From: Pseudomonas triclosanedens
GTDB taxonomy: Bacteria > Pseudomonadota > Gammaproteobacteria > Pseudomonadales > Pseudomonadaceae
Length of the DNA stretch: 64,000 bases
Reading direction: 5' to 3'
NCBI RefSeq assembly: GCF_026686735.1
Contig: NZ_CP113432.1
Span: forward strand, 2,965,001 to 3,029,000
Part shown: positions 7,364 through 16,468 of the stretch, piece after piece
Position numbering within the stretch: position 1 is the first letter of the stretch
Layout of the letters: each line of letters begins with the position of its first letter
Notes under the pieces: generated by a model
Database searches by the model: none
What the model saw: the letters and a program-made list of their open reading frames with translations, nothing else
What the model was told of the DNA's origin: nothing
Program-made: the position numbers and the translations under genes

Positions 7364-9850
7364 ATGGTCGGGCAGCAGGGATTCCGCATCGCGCTGATAC
7401 TGGCCGCGACGCTGCTGTGCAGCGCTTGCGACAAACCTACCGAAGATGAAGCTAGCCGTGCGGGCCTGAGCGAGAAGAATTTCCCGCAGGCGGACGAGCC
7501 GTACTTCAAAGACATGGACAACGGCGTGAGCCTTACGCCGGACCAGGAGCAGGGCCGCAACATGTGGCTGGTCTGGAGCGGTGGCAACGACCGCTTCTGG
7601 GACACGATGGGCCGCCCGACGCTGGGCGGCTTCGACCTGCTGAAGATCGTCGCCCCACCGCCTGGCAGCGACCTGCAGCGCGGCCAGCGCTGGAAGGTCC
7701 TGGGGTTGGTCAACGAGCCTTGCTTCGACGCCGCCGCCAGCGGTGACCCGTCGCGCTTCGGCCTGCGCCTGGACGTGCGCCGCGCCGACTGCCCGCCCGA
7801 CCCGTTCGCCAACGCGCAGAAGTACCCCGGCGTGAAGATCGGCGCGCGAGGCCAGACCTACAAGGATGGCAGCATGCTGCCGGTGGGCTCGTACTATGGC
7901 GAGCCCACCGGCATCGTCGGCCTGCGCCTGTTCACCAACCCGGATTTCGATGAGGCCGCAAAGGCTGCCTGGGACCCGCAGCGCTACTACAACGACCCTG
8001 CCTACTACAGCAACCCGAACCTGGTGCGCCCGTATCGCGTCGGCATGTCCTGCGGCTTCTGCCATGTCGGCCCCAGCCCGGTCAATCCGCCGTGCGACCC
8101 GGAAAACCCGCAGTGGGCCAACCTCAACTCCACCGTGGGCGCGCAGTACATGTGGGTGGACCGGCTGTTCATCATCGAGCCGAACAAGGCAAACTTCATG
8201 TACCAGTTGGTGAAGACCTATCGGCCCGGCTCGATGGACACCTCGCTGGTTTCCACCGACAACATCAACAACCCGCGCACCATGAATGCCGTCTACAGCC
8301 TCCAGGCGCGCCTGGAGGTCGGCAAGCGCCTGGGGCATGAGCAACTGGCCGGTGGCGAGCAGAACAATCGCCAGTTCAACGACTTCCTCAGCGAAGGCTG
8401 GCTCACCGGGTTGTACCGCAAGCCGGACCAGGTATGGACGCCGCACGTGCTCAAGGATGGCTCCGATTCGGTGGGCGCGCTGGGTGCGCTGAACCGCGTC
8501 TATATCAACATCGGGCTATTCAGCGAAGAGTGGTTGCAGCACTTCAACGCAGTGGTCGGTGGCAAACCGATCACGCCGTTCGAGATTGCAGTGGCCGAGA
8601 AGCACTCAGCCTACTGGCGTGCCACCGAGCAAGGCACGATCAAGACCGCGCAATTCTTCCTCGCCGCCGCCAAACCCGATCACCTGGCCGATGCGCCCGG
8701 CGGCGACGCCTACCTCAGCCACGACGCTGCCGTGCTGGCTCATGGCCGCGAGGTGTTCGCCAACACCTGCGCGCGCTGTCATTCCAGCAAATCGCCGAAG
8801 CCACCGGCGGAGCTCGTTGTGGATGGCTGCAACGGACCGAACTACATGAGCTGCTTCGCCAAGTGGTGGAAGTGGACGCAGACCGATGACTACAAGCGGC
8901 AGATGCGCGACATCGTTGGCGCGCCGGATTTTCTGGATGGCAACTACCTCTCCAGCGACGCGCGGATTCCCTCGACACTCCTGCGCACCAACGTCTGCAG
9001 CCCGCTTGCGACCAACGCGCTGGCCGGCAATATCTGGAACGACTTCTCCTCCAACTCCTACAAGAGCCTGCCCTCGGTAGGCAAGGTGACACTGCGCGAC
9101 CCGTTCGACGGCCATGCCTGGAGCTACACGATGCCTGCCGGCGGCCGTGGCTACACCCGCGTGCCTTCGCTGATCTCCGCCTGGTCGACGGCACCGTTCC
9201 TGCTCAACAACGCCGTCGGGCCATTCAACGGCGACCCTTCGGTGAAAGGGCGGATGGCAGTGTTCGACGCTTCCATCGAACAGATGCTCTGGCCGGAGCG
9301 GCGGCTGCGCGATGCCGAACTGGGCGACCGGGTGGACGGCATGATCGACCGGACCGACCAGCGCAGCTTCATCATGCTGCCGCCGCACTATGTCGAGCAG
9401 ATCCGCAAGGTCGCCGGACCGGCGGGCGAGAAGCTGCTCGACAGCCTGCAGGACAAGGACGGCTTCCTGCGCCTGGGACCGATCCCGCAGGGCATGCCGG
9501 TCAATCTGCTGGCCAACGTGCAGCCGCTGGCCGAAAGCAGCAAGCCCGAAGATCTTGTCGAGCACTACGGGCAATTGCTCAAACTGCTGGTGAAGATCAA
9601 GGGCGACCTGTTGACGCTGCCGCAGGACGCCGACGACGCCGCGCTGCGCGAGCATTTCGCCGATGCTCGCGCTGGGCTGATGGCGCTGAACAAGTGCCCG
9701 GATTTCGTGGTGAACCGCGGTCACTACTTCGGCACCGCGCAGTTCAACCAGACCGAAGGGCTGAGCGAGGACGAGAAGGCCTTCGGCACCGAGCCGGTGC
9801 TCAGTGACGACGACAAGCGCGCCCTGATCGAATTCATCAAGACGCTATGA
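7364..9850 (+). CDS. Di-haem c-type cytochrome lipoprotein, probable peroxidase/oxygenase-like
   Basis: An 828-residue exported protein. The chosen ATG at 7364 gives a hydrophobic signal ending in LLCSACD, with Cys22 as likely lipidation site, and has GGGGAG upstream; the longer frame from 7214 would bury this signal. Two CXXCH haem sites are visible, CGFCH (His234) and CARCH (His473), 239 residues apart. Two c-type haems in one large exported chain recall the MauG/cytochrome c peroxidase superfamily and di-haem oxygenases such as RoxA or the P. aeruginosa fatty-acid diol synthases, but homology to those is not proven here. It is first in an operon, overlapping the GMC gene by 4 bases. Confidence 0.8.
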   Translation: MVGQQGFRIALILAATLLCSACDKPTEDEASRAGLSEKNFPQADEPYFKDMDNGVSLTPDQEQGRNMWLVWSGGNDRFWDTMGRPTLGGFDLLKIVAPPPGSDLQRGQRWKVLGLVNEPCFDAAASGDPSRFGLRLDVRRADCPPDPFANAQKYPGVKIGARGQTYKDGSMLPVGSYYGEPTGIVGLRLFTNPDFDEAAKAAWDPQRYYNDPAYYSNPNLVRPYRVGMSCGFCHVGPSPVNPPCDPENPQWANLNSTVGAQYMWVDRLFIIEPNKANFMYQLVKTYRPGSMDTSLVSTDNINNPRTMNAVYSLQARLEVGKRLGHEQLAGGEQNNRQFNDFLSEGWLTGLYRKPDQVWTPHVLKDGSDSVGALGALNRVYINIGLFSEEWLQHFNAVVGGKPITPFEIAVAEKHSAYWRATEQGTIKTAQFFLAAAKPDHLADAPGGDAYLSHDAAVLAHGREVFANTCARCHSSKSPKPPAELVVDGCNGPNYMSCFAKWWKWTQTDDYKRQMRDIVGAPDFLDGNYLSSDARIPSTLLRTNVCSPLATNALAGNIWNDFSSNSYKSLPSVGKVTLRDPFDGHAWSYTMPAGGRGYTRVPSLISAWSTAPFLLNNAVGPFNGDPSVKGRMAVFDASIEQMLWPERRLRDAELGDRVDGMIDRTDQRSFIMLPPHYVEQIRKVAGPAGEKLLDSLQDKDGFLRLGPIPQGMPVNLLANVQPLAESSKPEDLVEHYGQLLKLLVKIKGDLLTLPQDADDAALREHFADARAGLMALNKCPDFVVNRGHYFGTAQFNQTEGLSEDEKAFGTEPVLSDDDKRALIEFIKTL

Positions 9851-11661
9851 CGGCGGAGGCGTACGACTATGTCATCGTCGGCTCCGGCGCTGGCGGCGGC
9901 ACCCTGGCTGCACGCCTGGCGGAAAGCGGCGCGAAGGTGTTGCTGCTGGAAGCAGGCGGCGATCCCTGCAACGAGCCGGCGGATGGTCTGCCCGGGCAAT
10001 ACCGCGTGCCAGCCTTCCACGCGCGGGCTTCGGAGCACCCGGCGATGAGCTGGAACTTCAAGGTGAACCATTACGCCGACCCGGCCCAGGCCGCCCGTGA
10101 CGACAAGTGGAGCGCCGGTGGCGTGCTGTATCCACGGGCCAGCCTGCTGGGCGGCTGCACCGCGCACAACGCCATGATCTACCTGGCCGCCCACGACTCC
10201 GATTGGGACGCTATCGCCACGCTGACCGGCGACCCGAGCTGGTCGGCGCGCCGCATGCGCCGCTGGGCGCGCAAGGTCGAGGACTGCCGGCATCGGCCTG
10301 TCTGGCGCTGGTTGCGCCACCTGGGCCTGGCCCCGACCGGGCACGGCTGGAACGGCTGGCTGCGCGTCGAACGCTTCGAGCCGCAGGACGCCTGGCGCGA
10401 CGTGTGGATGCTCTGGCAGATCGCCGTGGCGGCCTGTGCGGCGTTGCGTGGCATTGGCGGCGGCATCCTGCCCTGGCTGCGGCTGGCGCTGGGCAAGGGC
10501 GACCCCAACGATGTGCGCGTCGCCGGCAGCGAAGGCGTCTGGTACACACCGATAAGCACCTCCGGGCACCACCGGACAGGTACCCGCGAGCGCCTGCTGG
10601 ACGTGGCGAGCCGCCATCCAGGCTGCCTGACGTTGCAATTGAACGCCCTGGTCACCCGAGTGCTGCTCGACGAGCAGGCACGGGCAGTGGGCGTGGAGTA
10701 TCGGCAGGGCGAGCGCCTGTACGGCGTTTGCGCCAGACCCTCGGGCGAAGACGGTGTACGGAGGCAAGTGCACGCCCGGAAGGAAGTGATCCTTTGCGGC
10801 GGCGCATTCAATTCGCCGCAATTGCTGATGCTCTCGGGCATTGGCCCGCGGGAGCAACTGGATGCGCATGGCATCCGCTGCCAGGTCGAACTGCCTGGCG
10901 TCGGCGCCAATCTGCAGGATCGCTATGAAGTCGGGCTGATCTACCGCATGCAGCGCCCCTGGGCATCGCTTGCCGGGGCGCGCTTTGCCGAGGGCGATCC
11001 GCTGTACCGGCGCTGGCAGCTCGACGGCAGCGGGCTCTACGGCTCCAACGGCGCGGCGCTGGCGGTGACGCGGCGCTCGACTGTCTGCGAGGGCGACCCG
11101 GACCTGTTCATGATGGCCATGCTGGTGCCATTCCGTGGCTACTATCCCGGTTATGCCGAGGCCGTATACGGCGCGCACGACCGCCTGACCTGGTGCGTGC
11201 TCAAGGGCCACACGCGCAATCGTCGCGGGCGGATCAGCCTGGCCAGCGCCGACCCACAAGAGCCGCCGCGCATCGATTTCAACTACTTCGACGAAGGCGG
11301 CGAGCAGGACCTCCAGGCGCTGGTGGACGCGGTGCAGATGGTCCGCGACATCGCCGGCCCGATGCAGGACGCCAGCGAGGAACTGCCTGGCGGCGGGGTC
11401 CGGGGCGAGGCGTTGAAACAGTGGATCCGCGACAACGCCTGGGGCCACCACGCCTCCTGCACCTGCGCCATCGGCCCGCGTGAACAGGGCGGGGTGGTCG
11501 ACGGCAACTTCAAGGTGCATGGCGTCAGCGGGCTGCGCGTAGTGGATGCCTCGGTGTTCCCGCGCATTCCGGGGTTCTTCATCGTCAGCGCGATCTACCA
11601 GATCGCCGAAAAGGCCGCCGACGCGATCCTCCGCGAGCCGCCCAGGGGAGAGTCGCCATGA
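9847..11661 (+). CDS. GMC-family FAD-dependent oxidoreductase
   Basis: Glucose-methanol-choline family flavoenzyme of 604 residues, predicted to oxidise an alcohol. The dinucleotide motif GSGAGGGT is at 12-19, the second GMC signature (GGAFNSPQLLMLSGIGP) near 317-333, and the C-terminal domain with catalytic histidine region GHHASCT near 535 and VVDASVFPRIPG near 562. No signal peptide or Tat motif is seen, so it is probably cytoplasmic or membrane-associated. Its ATG overlaps the stop of the di-haem gene (ATGA), and its own stop overlaps the next start the same way, so the three are translationally coupled. Substrate unknown; the neighbours suggest a hydrophobic or lipid-derived alcohol, which is inference. 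Confidence 0.88.
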   Translation: MTAEAYDYVIVGSGAGGGTLAARLAESGAKVLLLEAGGDPCNEPADGLPGQYRVPAFHARASEHPAMSWNFKVNHYADPAQAARDDKWSAGGVLYPRASLLGGCTAHNAMIYLAAHDSDWDAIATLTGDPSWSARRMRRWARKVEDCRHRPVWRWLRHLGLAPTGHGWNGWLRVERFEPQDAWRDVWMLWQIAVAACAALRGIGGGILPWLRLALGKGDPNDVRVAGSEGVWYTPISTSGHHRTGTRERLLDVASRHPGCLTLQLNALVTRVLLDEQARAVGVEYRQGERLYGVCARPSGEDGVRRQVHARKEVILCGGAFNSPQLLMLSGIGPREQLDAHGIRCQVELPGVGANLQDRYEVGLIYRMQRPWASLAGARFAEGDPLYRRWQLDGSGLYGSNGAALAVTRRSTVCEGDPDLFMMAMLVPFRGYYPGYAEAVYGAHDRLTWCVLKGHTRNRRGRISLASADPQEPPRIDFNYFDEGGEQDLQALVDAVQMVRDIAGPMQDASEELPGGGVRGEALKQWIRDNAWGHHASCTCAIGPREQGGVVDGNFKVHGVSGLRVVDASVFPRIPGFFIVSAIYQIAEKAADAILREPPRGESP

Positions 11662-12845
11662 TTCTGCAACGAGCCCATGCCGTGCTGATCTTCCTGCTGC
11701 ACGTCGAACGCCGCTTCGAACCGTTCTTTCGGCCTTGGCTCAACGTGTTGCTGCGCGAGCCGATGGCGGCCCTGATCCAGTTCTTCTACAACCTGCGCAG
11801 GCCCGACCTGCACCTGGCGCTGGCCGAAGAGCGCCGCGAAGCCGACGAGGAAGCCAGCCTGCAGAGCATGATCGACACCATGCGCGAGCACCTGGCACAG
11901 GACTTCCGCCCCGGTGGCGTGGAGCGCGCCGGCAACACCAAGACCCACGGGATCGTCCGGGCGACGCTCAGGGTCCACGACGATCTGCCTGGGCACCTGC
12001 GCCACGGGCTGTTCGCCCAACCGGCCAGCTATCCCTGCTATGTACGGTTTTCCGGGCCAGGGCCGCACGTCGAGCCGGACATCGACGACGTTGGCTTTCT
12101 CAGCATCGGGGTCAAGGTCATGGGTGTGCCTGGGCCGAAGCTGATGGACGACGAGCGCTTCACCCAGGACTTCACTGGAGTCTGCACGCCTACCTTCGTC
12201 ACGCCGGACACGCGCTCCAACGTCAAGTTGCAGATGTGGAGCCGGCGGCACATGGGGGTGTTCTACTTCTTCGACCCTAGCGGCCCGACCGGCACCCATC
12301 TGCTCGACCTGCTGATGCAGGGCCTGTGGAACGAAACCCAGTACAACCCGCTCGGCCACGAGTTCTACAGCTGCGTGCCGTACTTGCTGGGCGAGGGCCA
12401 GGCGATGCAGTACCGCTTCCGCCCGCTGTCGCGGGTGCCGCAGCGGATTCCACGGCTACCGCTGCGGCCGCCGGACAACTACCTGCGCGACAACATGGTG
12501 CGGACACTGGCGCAACAGGACGTTGAGTTCCACCTGCTGGTACAGGTGCAGACCGACGCGCACCGCATGCCGCTGGAAGATGCCGGCGTGCGCTGGCCCG
12601 ATCGCCTGTCGCCCCCGGTAGCGGTGGCGACCTTGCGAATTCCGCGGCAGCGCTTCGATTCCCAGGCCCAGCTCGACTTCGCCCGCAACCTGACCATCAA
12701 TCCCTGGCACTGCCTGCCGGAGCACCGGCCGCTGGGCAACCAGAATCGCGCGCGCAAACGCATGTACTACGAGCTGGCACGCTATCGGCAGGTACAGAAC
12801 GCTGTGCAGCACATCGAGCCGACCGGCGACGAAACCTTCGATTGA
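11658..12845 (+). CDS. Catalase-fold haem protein (catalase-related / allene-oxide-synthase-like)
   Basis: 395 residues with the weak catalase-superfamily pattern. Distal histidine region KTHG has His97 preceded by Thr96; YVRFSG and VKVMG follow in the core, and NPWHCLPEHRPLGNQNRARK plus MYYELARYR lie near the C-terminus. The last block resembles the corresponding block of catalase-fold allene oxide synthases. True catalases have Val before the distal His, whereas coral allene oxide synthase has Thr, so a fatty-acid hydroperoxide substrate is possible. The N-terminus (LIFLLHVERRFEPFF) is hydrophobic, without a clear cleavage site. Last gene of the three-gene operon, coupled by ATGA overlap. 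Confidence 0.78.
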   Translation: MILQRAHAVLIFLLHVERRFEPFFRPWLNVLLREPMAALIQFFYNLRRPDLHLALAEERREADEEASLQSMIDTMREHLAQDFRPGGVERAGNTKTHGIVRATLRVHDDLPGHLRHGLFAQPASYPCYVRFSGPGPHVEPDIDDVGFLSIGVKVMGVPGPKLMDDERFTQDFTGVCTPTFVTPDTRSNVKLQMWSRRHMGVFYFFDPSGPTGTHLLDLLMQGLWNETQYNPLGHEFYSCVPYLLGEGQAMQYRFRPLSRVPQRIPRLPLRPPDNYLRDNMVRTLAQQDVEFHLLVQVQTDAHRMPLEDAGVRWPDRLSPPVAVATLRIPRQRFDSQAQLDFARNLTINPWHCLPEHRPLGNQNRARKRMYYELARYRQVQNAVQHIEPTGDETFD

Positions 12846-12854
12846 AGCGGCGCC

Positions 12855-14333
12855 CTAGGGTTCGTGCAGCAGCCACGCCAGCGCCTTGAGCCCTGGCAGG
12901 AAGAAGTAGCCGCCACCGCGCAGGGTCACGAAACGCGGCAAGGCGCAGGTGAAGCGGCAGGCACCCTCGGTGCTGGGCTGGCTGAAACCGTCGGTGGGCT
13001 GCTCGCCGGGGAACGGCAGGCGATTGCCCAGCAGTGGGTCCTGCTCGCGATTCAGACCGGCGAAGGTGGCGCTGGCAATCCAGGCGCCCTGCACGAATTC
13101 GAACTGCCGCGCCAGGTTGGCGTTCAGGCAGATGAAATAGAGCCCCGTTTCGGCGGGTGCGCCGGTTTCCCCGTCGATGGCCACATAGGGTGCGCCGCCA
13201 TATTCGCGGCCACGGCGCAGCAAGCGGTGGAAGCGTGCCGAGGCGATGTGGTCCTCCTCGGCGTTTCCACTGAAGCCTAGCAGCGCCAGCAGCTTGCCCA
13301 GCGTTCCGCTGCGGCCCTGCGCGTAGTCCCCGGTGCGCGGGTTGGCACGGCGGATGTGCGCGCCGAAGGGGCAGGCGTGCCCGGAGCGGTCGTCGGCGAA
13401 GGTGAAGTCGTTGTTGCCGTCACGGGCGTTCAGGCGTGCGAATGGCGAGCCGTCGAGGTGTCGGCCAACCATCGCTTCGGCCAGCTCCAGCGCGCTGTCA
13501 TCGCCCTCGCTCTGCTGGCGTACCCAGCGCCAGAAACCGCTGACGTCCTGCTGCAATTGCCGCAGTACCAGGTAAGTGCCATTGCGCCCGAGGTCATGGT
13601 GGTTCGGCTGCTCCTCCGCCAATGGCAGCTCCTGCGCGCGAGGGATGCTGGCGGCGAGCAGCGGGCGGTCGGTGTAGAGGTCGTATTCGTTGCGATAGCC
13701 AAGCAGGAACTCGCCCAGGGCGATGCGCCGCTGGTAGTCCATGTCTTCAGCGCCGCCCGGCTTGCGTGTGCCTTGCCAGTCCAGCTCCGGCTGGGAGATG
13801 CCATCGCGAAAACCGAATGGCTCGAAGCCGTCCAGGTCGGCGGCGGGCAGGCTTTCCACCAGCGACAGACCGGCGGCTGCCGCGCTTGCCAATAGTCCGG
13901 CGCTACGCTCGTCCAGCTCTCCAGGCGCGCAGAACAGCATCAGCAGCAGATGCGGTGCGCGCTCACCGACGCCCCAGCGCCAGTGTTCGGGCGAGTTGGC
14001 TCCGATATCGCCAAGGCGGCGCAGGCGGTTGACATCATCGCCCGGCGCGGTGGTGAACTCCGGGGCGAACTGTTCGAGCAACCCCTCGTGTCCCAGTTGC
14101 CGCAGACCTTCGGCGCTCAGGGCAAGTTGCAGGGTGTGCCGTACCGGTGGTTTGTCGTGGCCAATCCGGGCGACGCTCGCCAGTTCCGGCAGGCGCTCGA
14201 GCAGCCAGGTGCGGGCCGTTGCCGGCGTATCGATACGCAGCAGCAGAAGGTTACAGGCCAGGCGGTCGAAGGCCGTGCGCAGCAGTGCCTGGGTGTCGAC
14301 GGCGTCCGCCGGGCTGAAGATCGCCCCACTCAT
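12855..14333 (-). CDS. DyP-type haem peroxidase
   Basis: Dye-decolorising peroxidase family, 492 residues. The family signature GXXDG is present as GFRDG (174-178), with catalytic Asp177. The haem-ligand region CPFGAHIRRANPR (321-333) carries the proximal His326 and the conserved distal arginine. There is no Tat or Sec signal, so a cytoplasmic location is expected. It is the last gene of a minus-strand operon after two uncharacterised proteins, 3 bases after the preceding stop, and converges with the catalase-fold gene 9 bases away. Two haem peroxidase-like proteins end to end suggest a shared peroxide or hydroperoxide substrate. Confidence 0.9.
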   Translation of the reverse strand: MSGAIFSPADAVDTQALLRTAFDRLACNLLLLRIDTPATARTWLLERLPELASVARIGHDKPPVRHTLQLALSAEGLRQLGHEGLLEQFAPEFTTAPGDDVNRLRRLGDIGANSPEHWRWGVGERAPHLLLMLFCAPGELDERSAGLLASAAAAGLSLVESLPAADLDGFEPFGFRDGISQPELDWQGTRKPGGAEDMDYQRRIALGEFLLGYRNEYDLYTDRPLLAASIPRAQELPLAEEQPNHHDLGRNGTYLVLRQLQQDVSGFWRWVRQQSEGDDSALELAEAMVGRHLDGSPFARLNARDGNNDFTFADDRSGHACPFGAHIRRANPRTGDYAQGRSGTLGKLLALLGFSGNAEEDHIASARFHRLLRRGREYGGAPYVAIDGETGAPAETGLYFICLNANLARQFEFVQGAWIASATFAGLNREQDPLLGNRLPFPGEQPTDGFSQPSTEGACRFTCALPRFVTLRGGGYFFLPGLKALAWLLHEP

Positions 14334-14336
14334 GGC

Positions 14337-15617
14337 TCAGATCTCCGCCAGCCAGCGCCGCAGCCCTGCATCGCTGGCCGGTGGATGCTCAAGCCCCCGG
14401 CGGATGCGCGCATTGCGGGCGAGATCGGCATTGGTCAGGCCGGGGTAGGCCTTGTACCAGACATCCGTGGCGAGCTGACGGCGGTGCAGGTAGTTCTTGA
14501 AGCGCTGCTCCTGCCAGGCGCCGCGCAGCACCAGGAAATCTGTCGGCGGGTAGTTGATGCCGTTGGAGAACACCAGGTTGAGTCCGAAAGCGACCTTGTT
14601 GATGAAGTCGTCCATGTAACTCTCCAGGCTGCCGTCGTAGTTGCTGGCGAAAAACACCCGGCGGCTGTCGTCCAGCAGCACCCAGTGGGCGAAATGGATG
14701 GTGCTGACCCGCGCAAGACGGCCCCGGTGATAGAGCAGCGCACAGGAGCGGTCGAGCAGCCACAGCGCCGCGCGAGTCACGCACAGGCGGAAGGCGCCGG
14801 GCTTGAGCGAGCCGATGGCGCTGAATGGGTTGGTGACGTCGCGGTCTTCGCCCTGGGCGATGGCGCGGGTGACGGCAGCATCGGAGCGTAGGTCTAGCAC
14901 CGGGTCGCGGGTCTCGTGGCGGCGCAGCAGCCAGAGGAATAACGGCGCGGCGAGAAGGCCCGGCACCACTAGCAGCGCGCCGAGCAGCAGAAGCAGCGCG
15001 GCTTCGCCCACCTGCGCCAGCCACTGGCCCAGGCTACGCGGCTGGAGTGGCGTGAGCTCCGGCTCTTCGCTATCCACCGCGTGACGCAGGCGCCGATGCA
15101 GCTCGCGCGGCGCCAGGGTTTGCGGATGGCTGTGCAGGACGCGCCGCAGAGTATCGTGCAGCGCCGCTTCCTCGCGCACCTGGCGCACCGTGCGGCCAAC
15201 CCAGTTGACATAGCTGGCCGACGCCGGCGTGCGGCGCGCCCGCAGCCAGGCGCAGAGATCGACATCGGGCTCGCAACCGTCGCAGTGCTGGAAAATTTCC
15301 CGCAGGCCGCTGCCGGCCTCCTGCACCAGGCGCTGCAGGATGTCGTCCGCCGGGCCGTCGCAATCGACCATCAGTACCAGGTACAAGGGCTCCTGCTCGG
15401 GCAGGCCGGGGTAGCAGGCGCGCTCGCCGAGGGTACGGTCCTGTGCCACTACCAGGCGGGCGAAGTGGATCGCTTCGAACCGGCCGAACGGCAGCCAGGT
15501 GTTATATGGATCGACTTCGCCGGGCGCGCGGTTCATGCGCGCCAGCAGCGCGCGCAGCGCCGGCGCGTGGTGTTCGCGCACGCTTGCCGCGACCATGAAA
15601 TGGTCCTGGGTGATCAT
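14337..15617 (-). CDS. Uncharacterised membrane protein with internal duplication
   Basis: 426 residues, not matched to a named family by eye. Two similar modules flank a single hydrophobic hairpin (about 206-231). Module 1 has AIHFARLVVAQD at 49-60 followed by YLVLMVDCDG; module 2 has TIHFAHWVLLDD at 306-317 followed by VFFASNYDG. The shared pattern IHFA-x2-V-x3-D, then a strand ending in DG, suggests a duplicated alpha/beta (ferredoxin-like) domain of the sort seen in DyP and EthD proteins; this is inference. The C-terminus has WYKAYPGLTNADLARN. It lies 3 bases before the DyP gene and 5 bases after the small upstream gene, so it is almost certainly co-expressed with the peroxidase. Confidence 0.7.
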   Translation of the reverse strand: MITQDHFMVAASVREHHAPALRALLARMNRAPGEVDPYNTWLPFGRFEAIHFARLVVAQDRTLGERACYPGLPEQEPLYLVLMVDCDGPADDILQRLVQEAGSGLREIFQHCDGCEPDVDLCAWLRARRTPASASYVNWVGRTVRQVREEAALHDTLRRVLHSHPQTLAPRELHRRLRHAVDSEEPELTPLQPRSLGQWLAQVGEAALLLLLGALLVVPGLLAAPLFLWLLRRHETRDPVLDLRSDAAVTRAIAQGEDRDVTNPFSAIGSLKPGAFRLCVTRAALWLLDRSCALLYHRGRLARVSTIHFAHWVLLDDSRRVFFASNYDGSLESYMDDFINKVAFGLNLVFSNGINYPPTDFLVLRGAWQEQRFKNYLHRRQLATDVWYKAYPGLTNADLARNARIRRGLEHPPASDAGLRRWLAEI

Positions 15618-15622
15618 CGTGT

Positions 15623-16060
15623 TCAGACGTCGAATTCGAGGGCGAAGTCGATCAGCCGCTTCTTGCTCCAGTACACCTTGCCCAGGTAGACACCGGGGGC
15701 GATCAGACGGATTTCGTCACGAATCCAGTGCGCCACCAGCGAGGTGTCCGAGTAGTCGAGAACGATGCACTCCTTGCCATCGAGCCAGCTCGGCCCCTTG
15801 TAGACCTTGGCGATGATCGCCTTCAGCCCCAGCGGCAGGATGTGATTGCGCAGGGTGCCGCTCTGCGCGTCGAACACCTTGCCTTGCCAGGCGAAGACGT
15901 TGATCAGTTTGGCGATTTCGTCGCTGAAGGACGTCCCCGGCGCGACGATTGCGGTGCCGCGTGCTTCGCCTTCGGGAATGGGGCCCGCTTCGTGGGCGCT
16001 GAACAGCTCATCCAGTTCGGCCTGGGATTGGGTAAGAAGCGAATCGACGATGCTGCTCAT
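15623..16060 (-). CDS. Conserved hypothetical protein, first gene of the DyP operon
   Basis: 145 residues, soluble, no signal peptide. The start at 16060 (MSSIVDSLL) is preferred over the upstream ATG at 16186 because AGGGA lies at Shine-Dalgarno distance and the extra N-terminus is low-quality, arginine-rich sequence. The protein contains TAIVAPGTSF, LINVFAWQGKVFD, LRNHILPLGLKAIIAKVYKG, WLDGKECIVLDYSDTSLVAHWIRDEIR and GVYLGKVYW. The last blocks read like a small beta-barrel ligand-binding fold, but I do not recognise a family. Five bases separate it from the membrane protein gene. Function unknown. Confidence 0.7.
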   Translation of the reverse strand: MSSIVDSLLTQSQAELDELFSAHEAGPIPEGEARGTAIVAPGTSFSDEIAKLINVFAWQGKVFDAQSGTLRNHILPLGLKAIIAKVYKGPSWLDGKECIVLDYSDTSLVAHWIRDEIRLIAPGVYLGKVYWSKKRLIDFALEFDV

Positions 16061-16468
16061 GGTGTCGTCCCTGCACAGTGAGCGGGCGCGCCGCTCGGAG
16101 CTGGAGTAGCCAGCCGGCGTACAGGGACAAGCGGAACCCAGGGAACGCGCAGCCGGATCGCCCCAGGCGAACACCCGCGGCACCACTGAAAGCCGCGACC
16201 TGGATGGGGTTCACTTAATTAGATAGGTCGCTTTTCGGCACCTCGTTTTACCGAATCGCACTAAACCCTATCGCGTTTGGCGTTGAACCCGAGGTACTGC
16301 GCTGGCGGAGCGATCGATCCGTACCGTCCGTCGCCAAAAGACTCTCCGGCCCGGCTCCGTGGCCGTCATGGCGGGCATTCTGCTGAATCTGGACGATGCT
16401 CTGCTGGTGGGCGCCCGACGATCCTGCGGCTAGCAGCCTGGGCGTTGGATTCTTCCAGGGAGATCGAG
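16061..16468. other. Intergenic region between divergent genes
   Basis: 408 bases without a supported gene. An AT-rich patch at about 16213-16258 (with ACTTAATTAGATAGG and TCGTTTTACCG) is the likeliest promoter area for the DyP operon and possibly for the lipoprotein. No clear operator or terminator seen. Confidence 0.45.
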
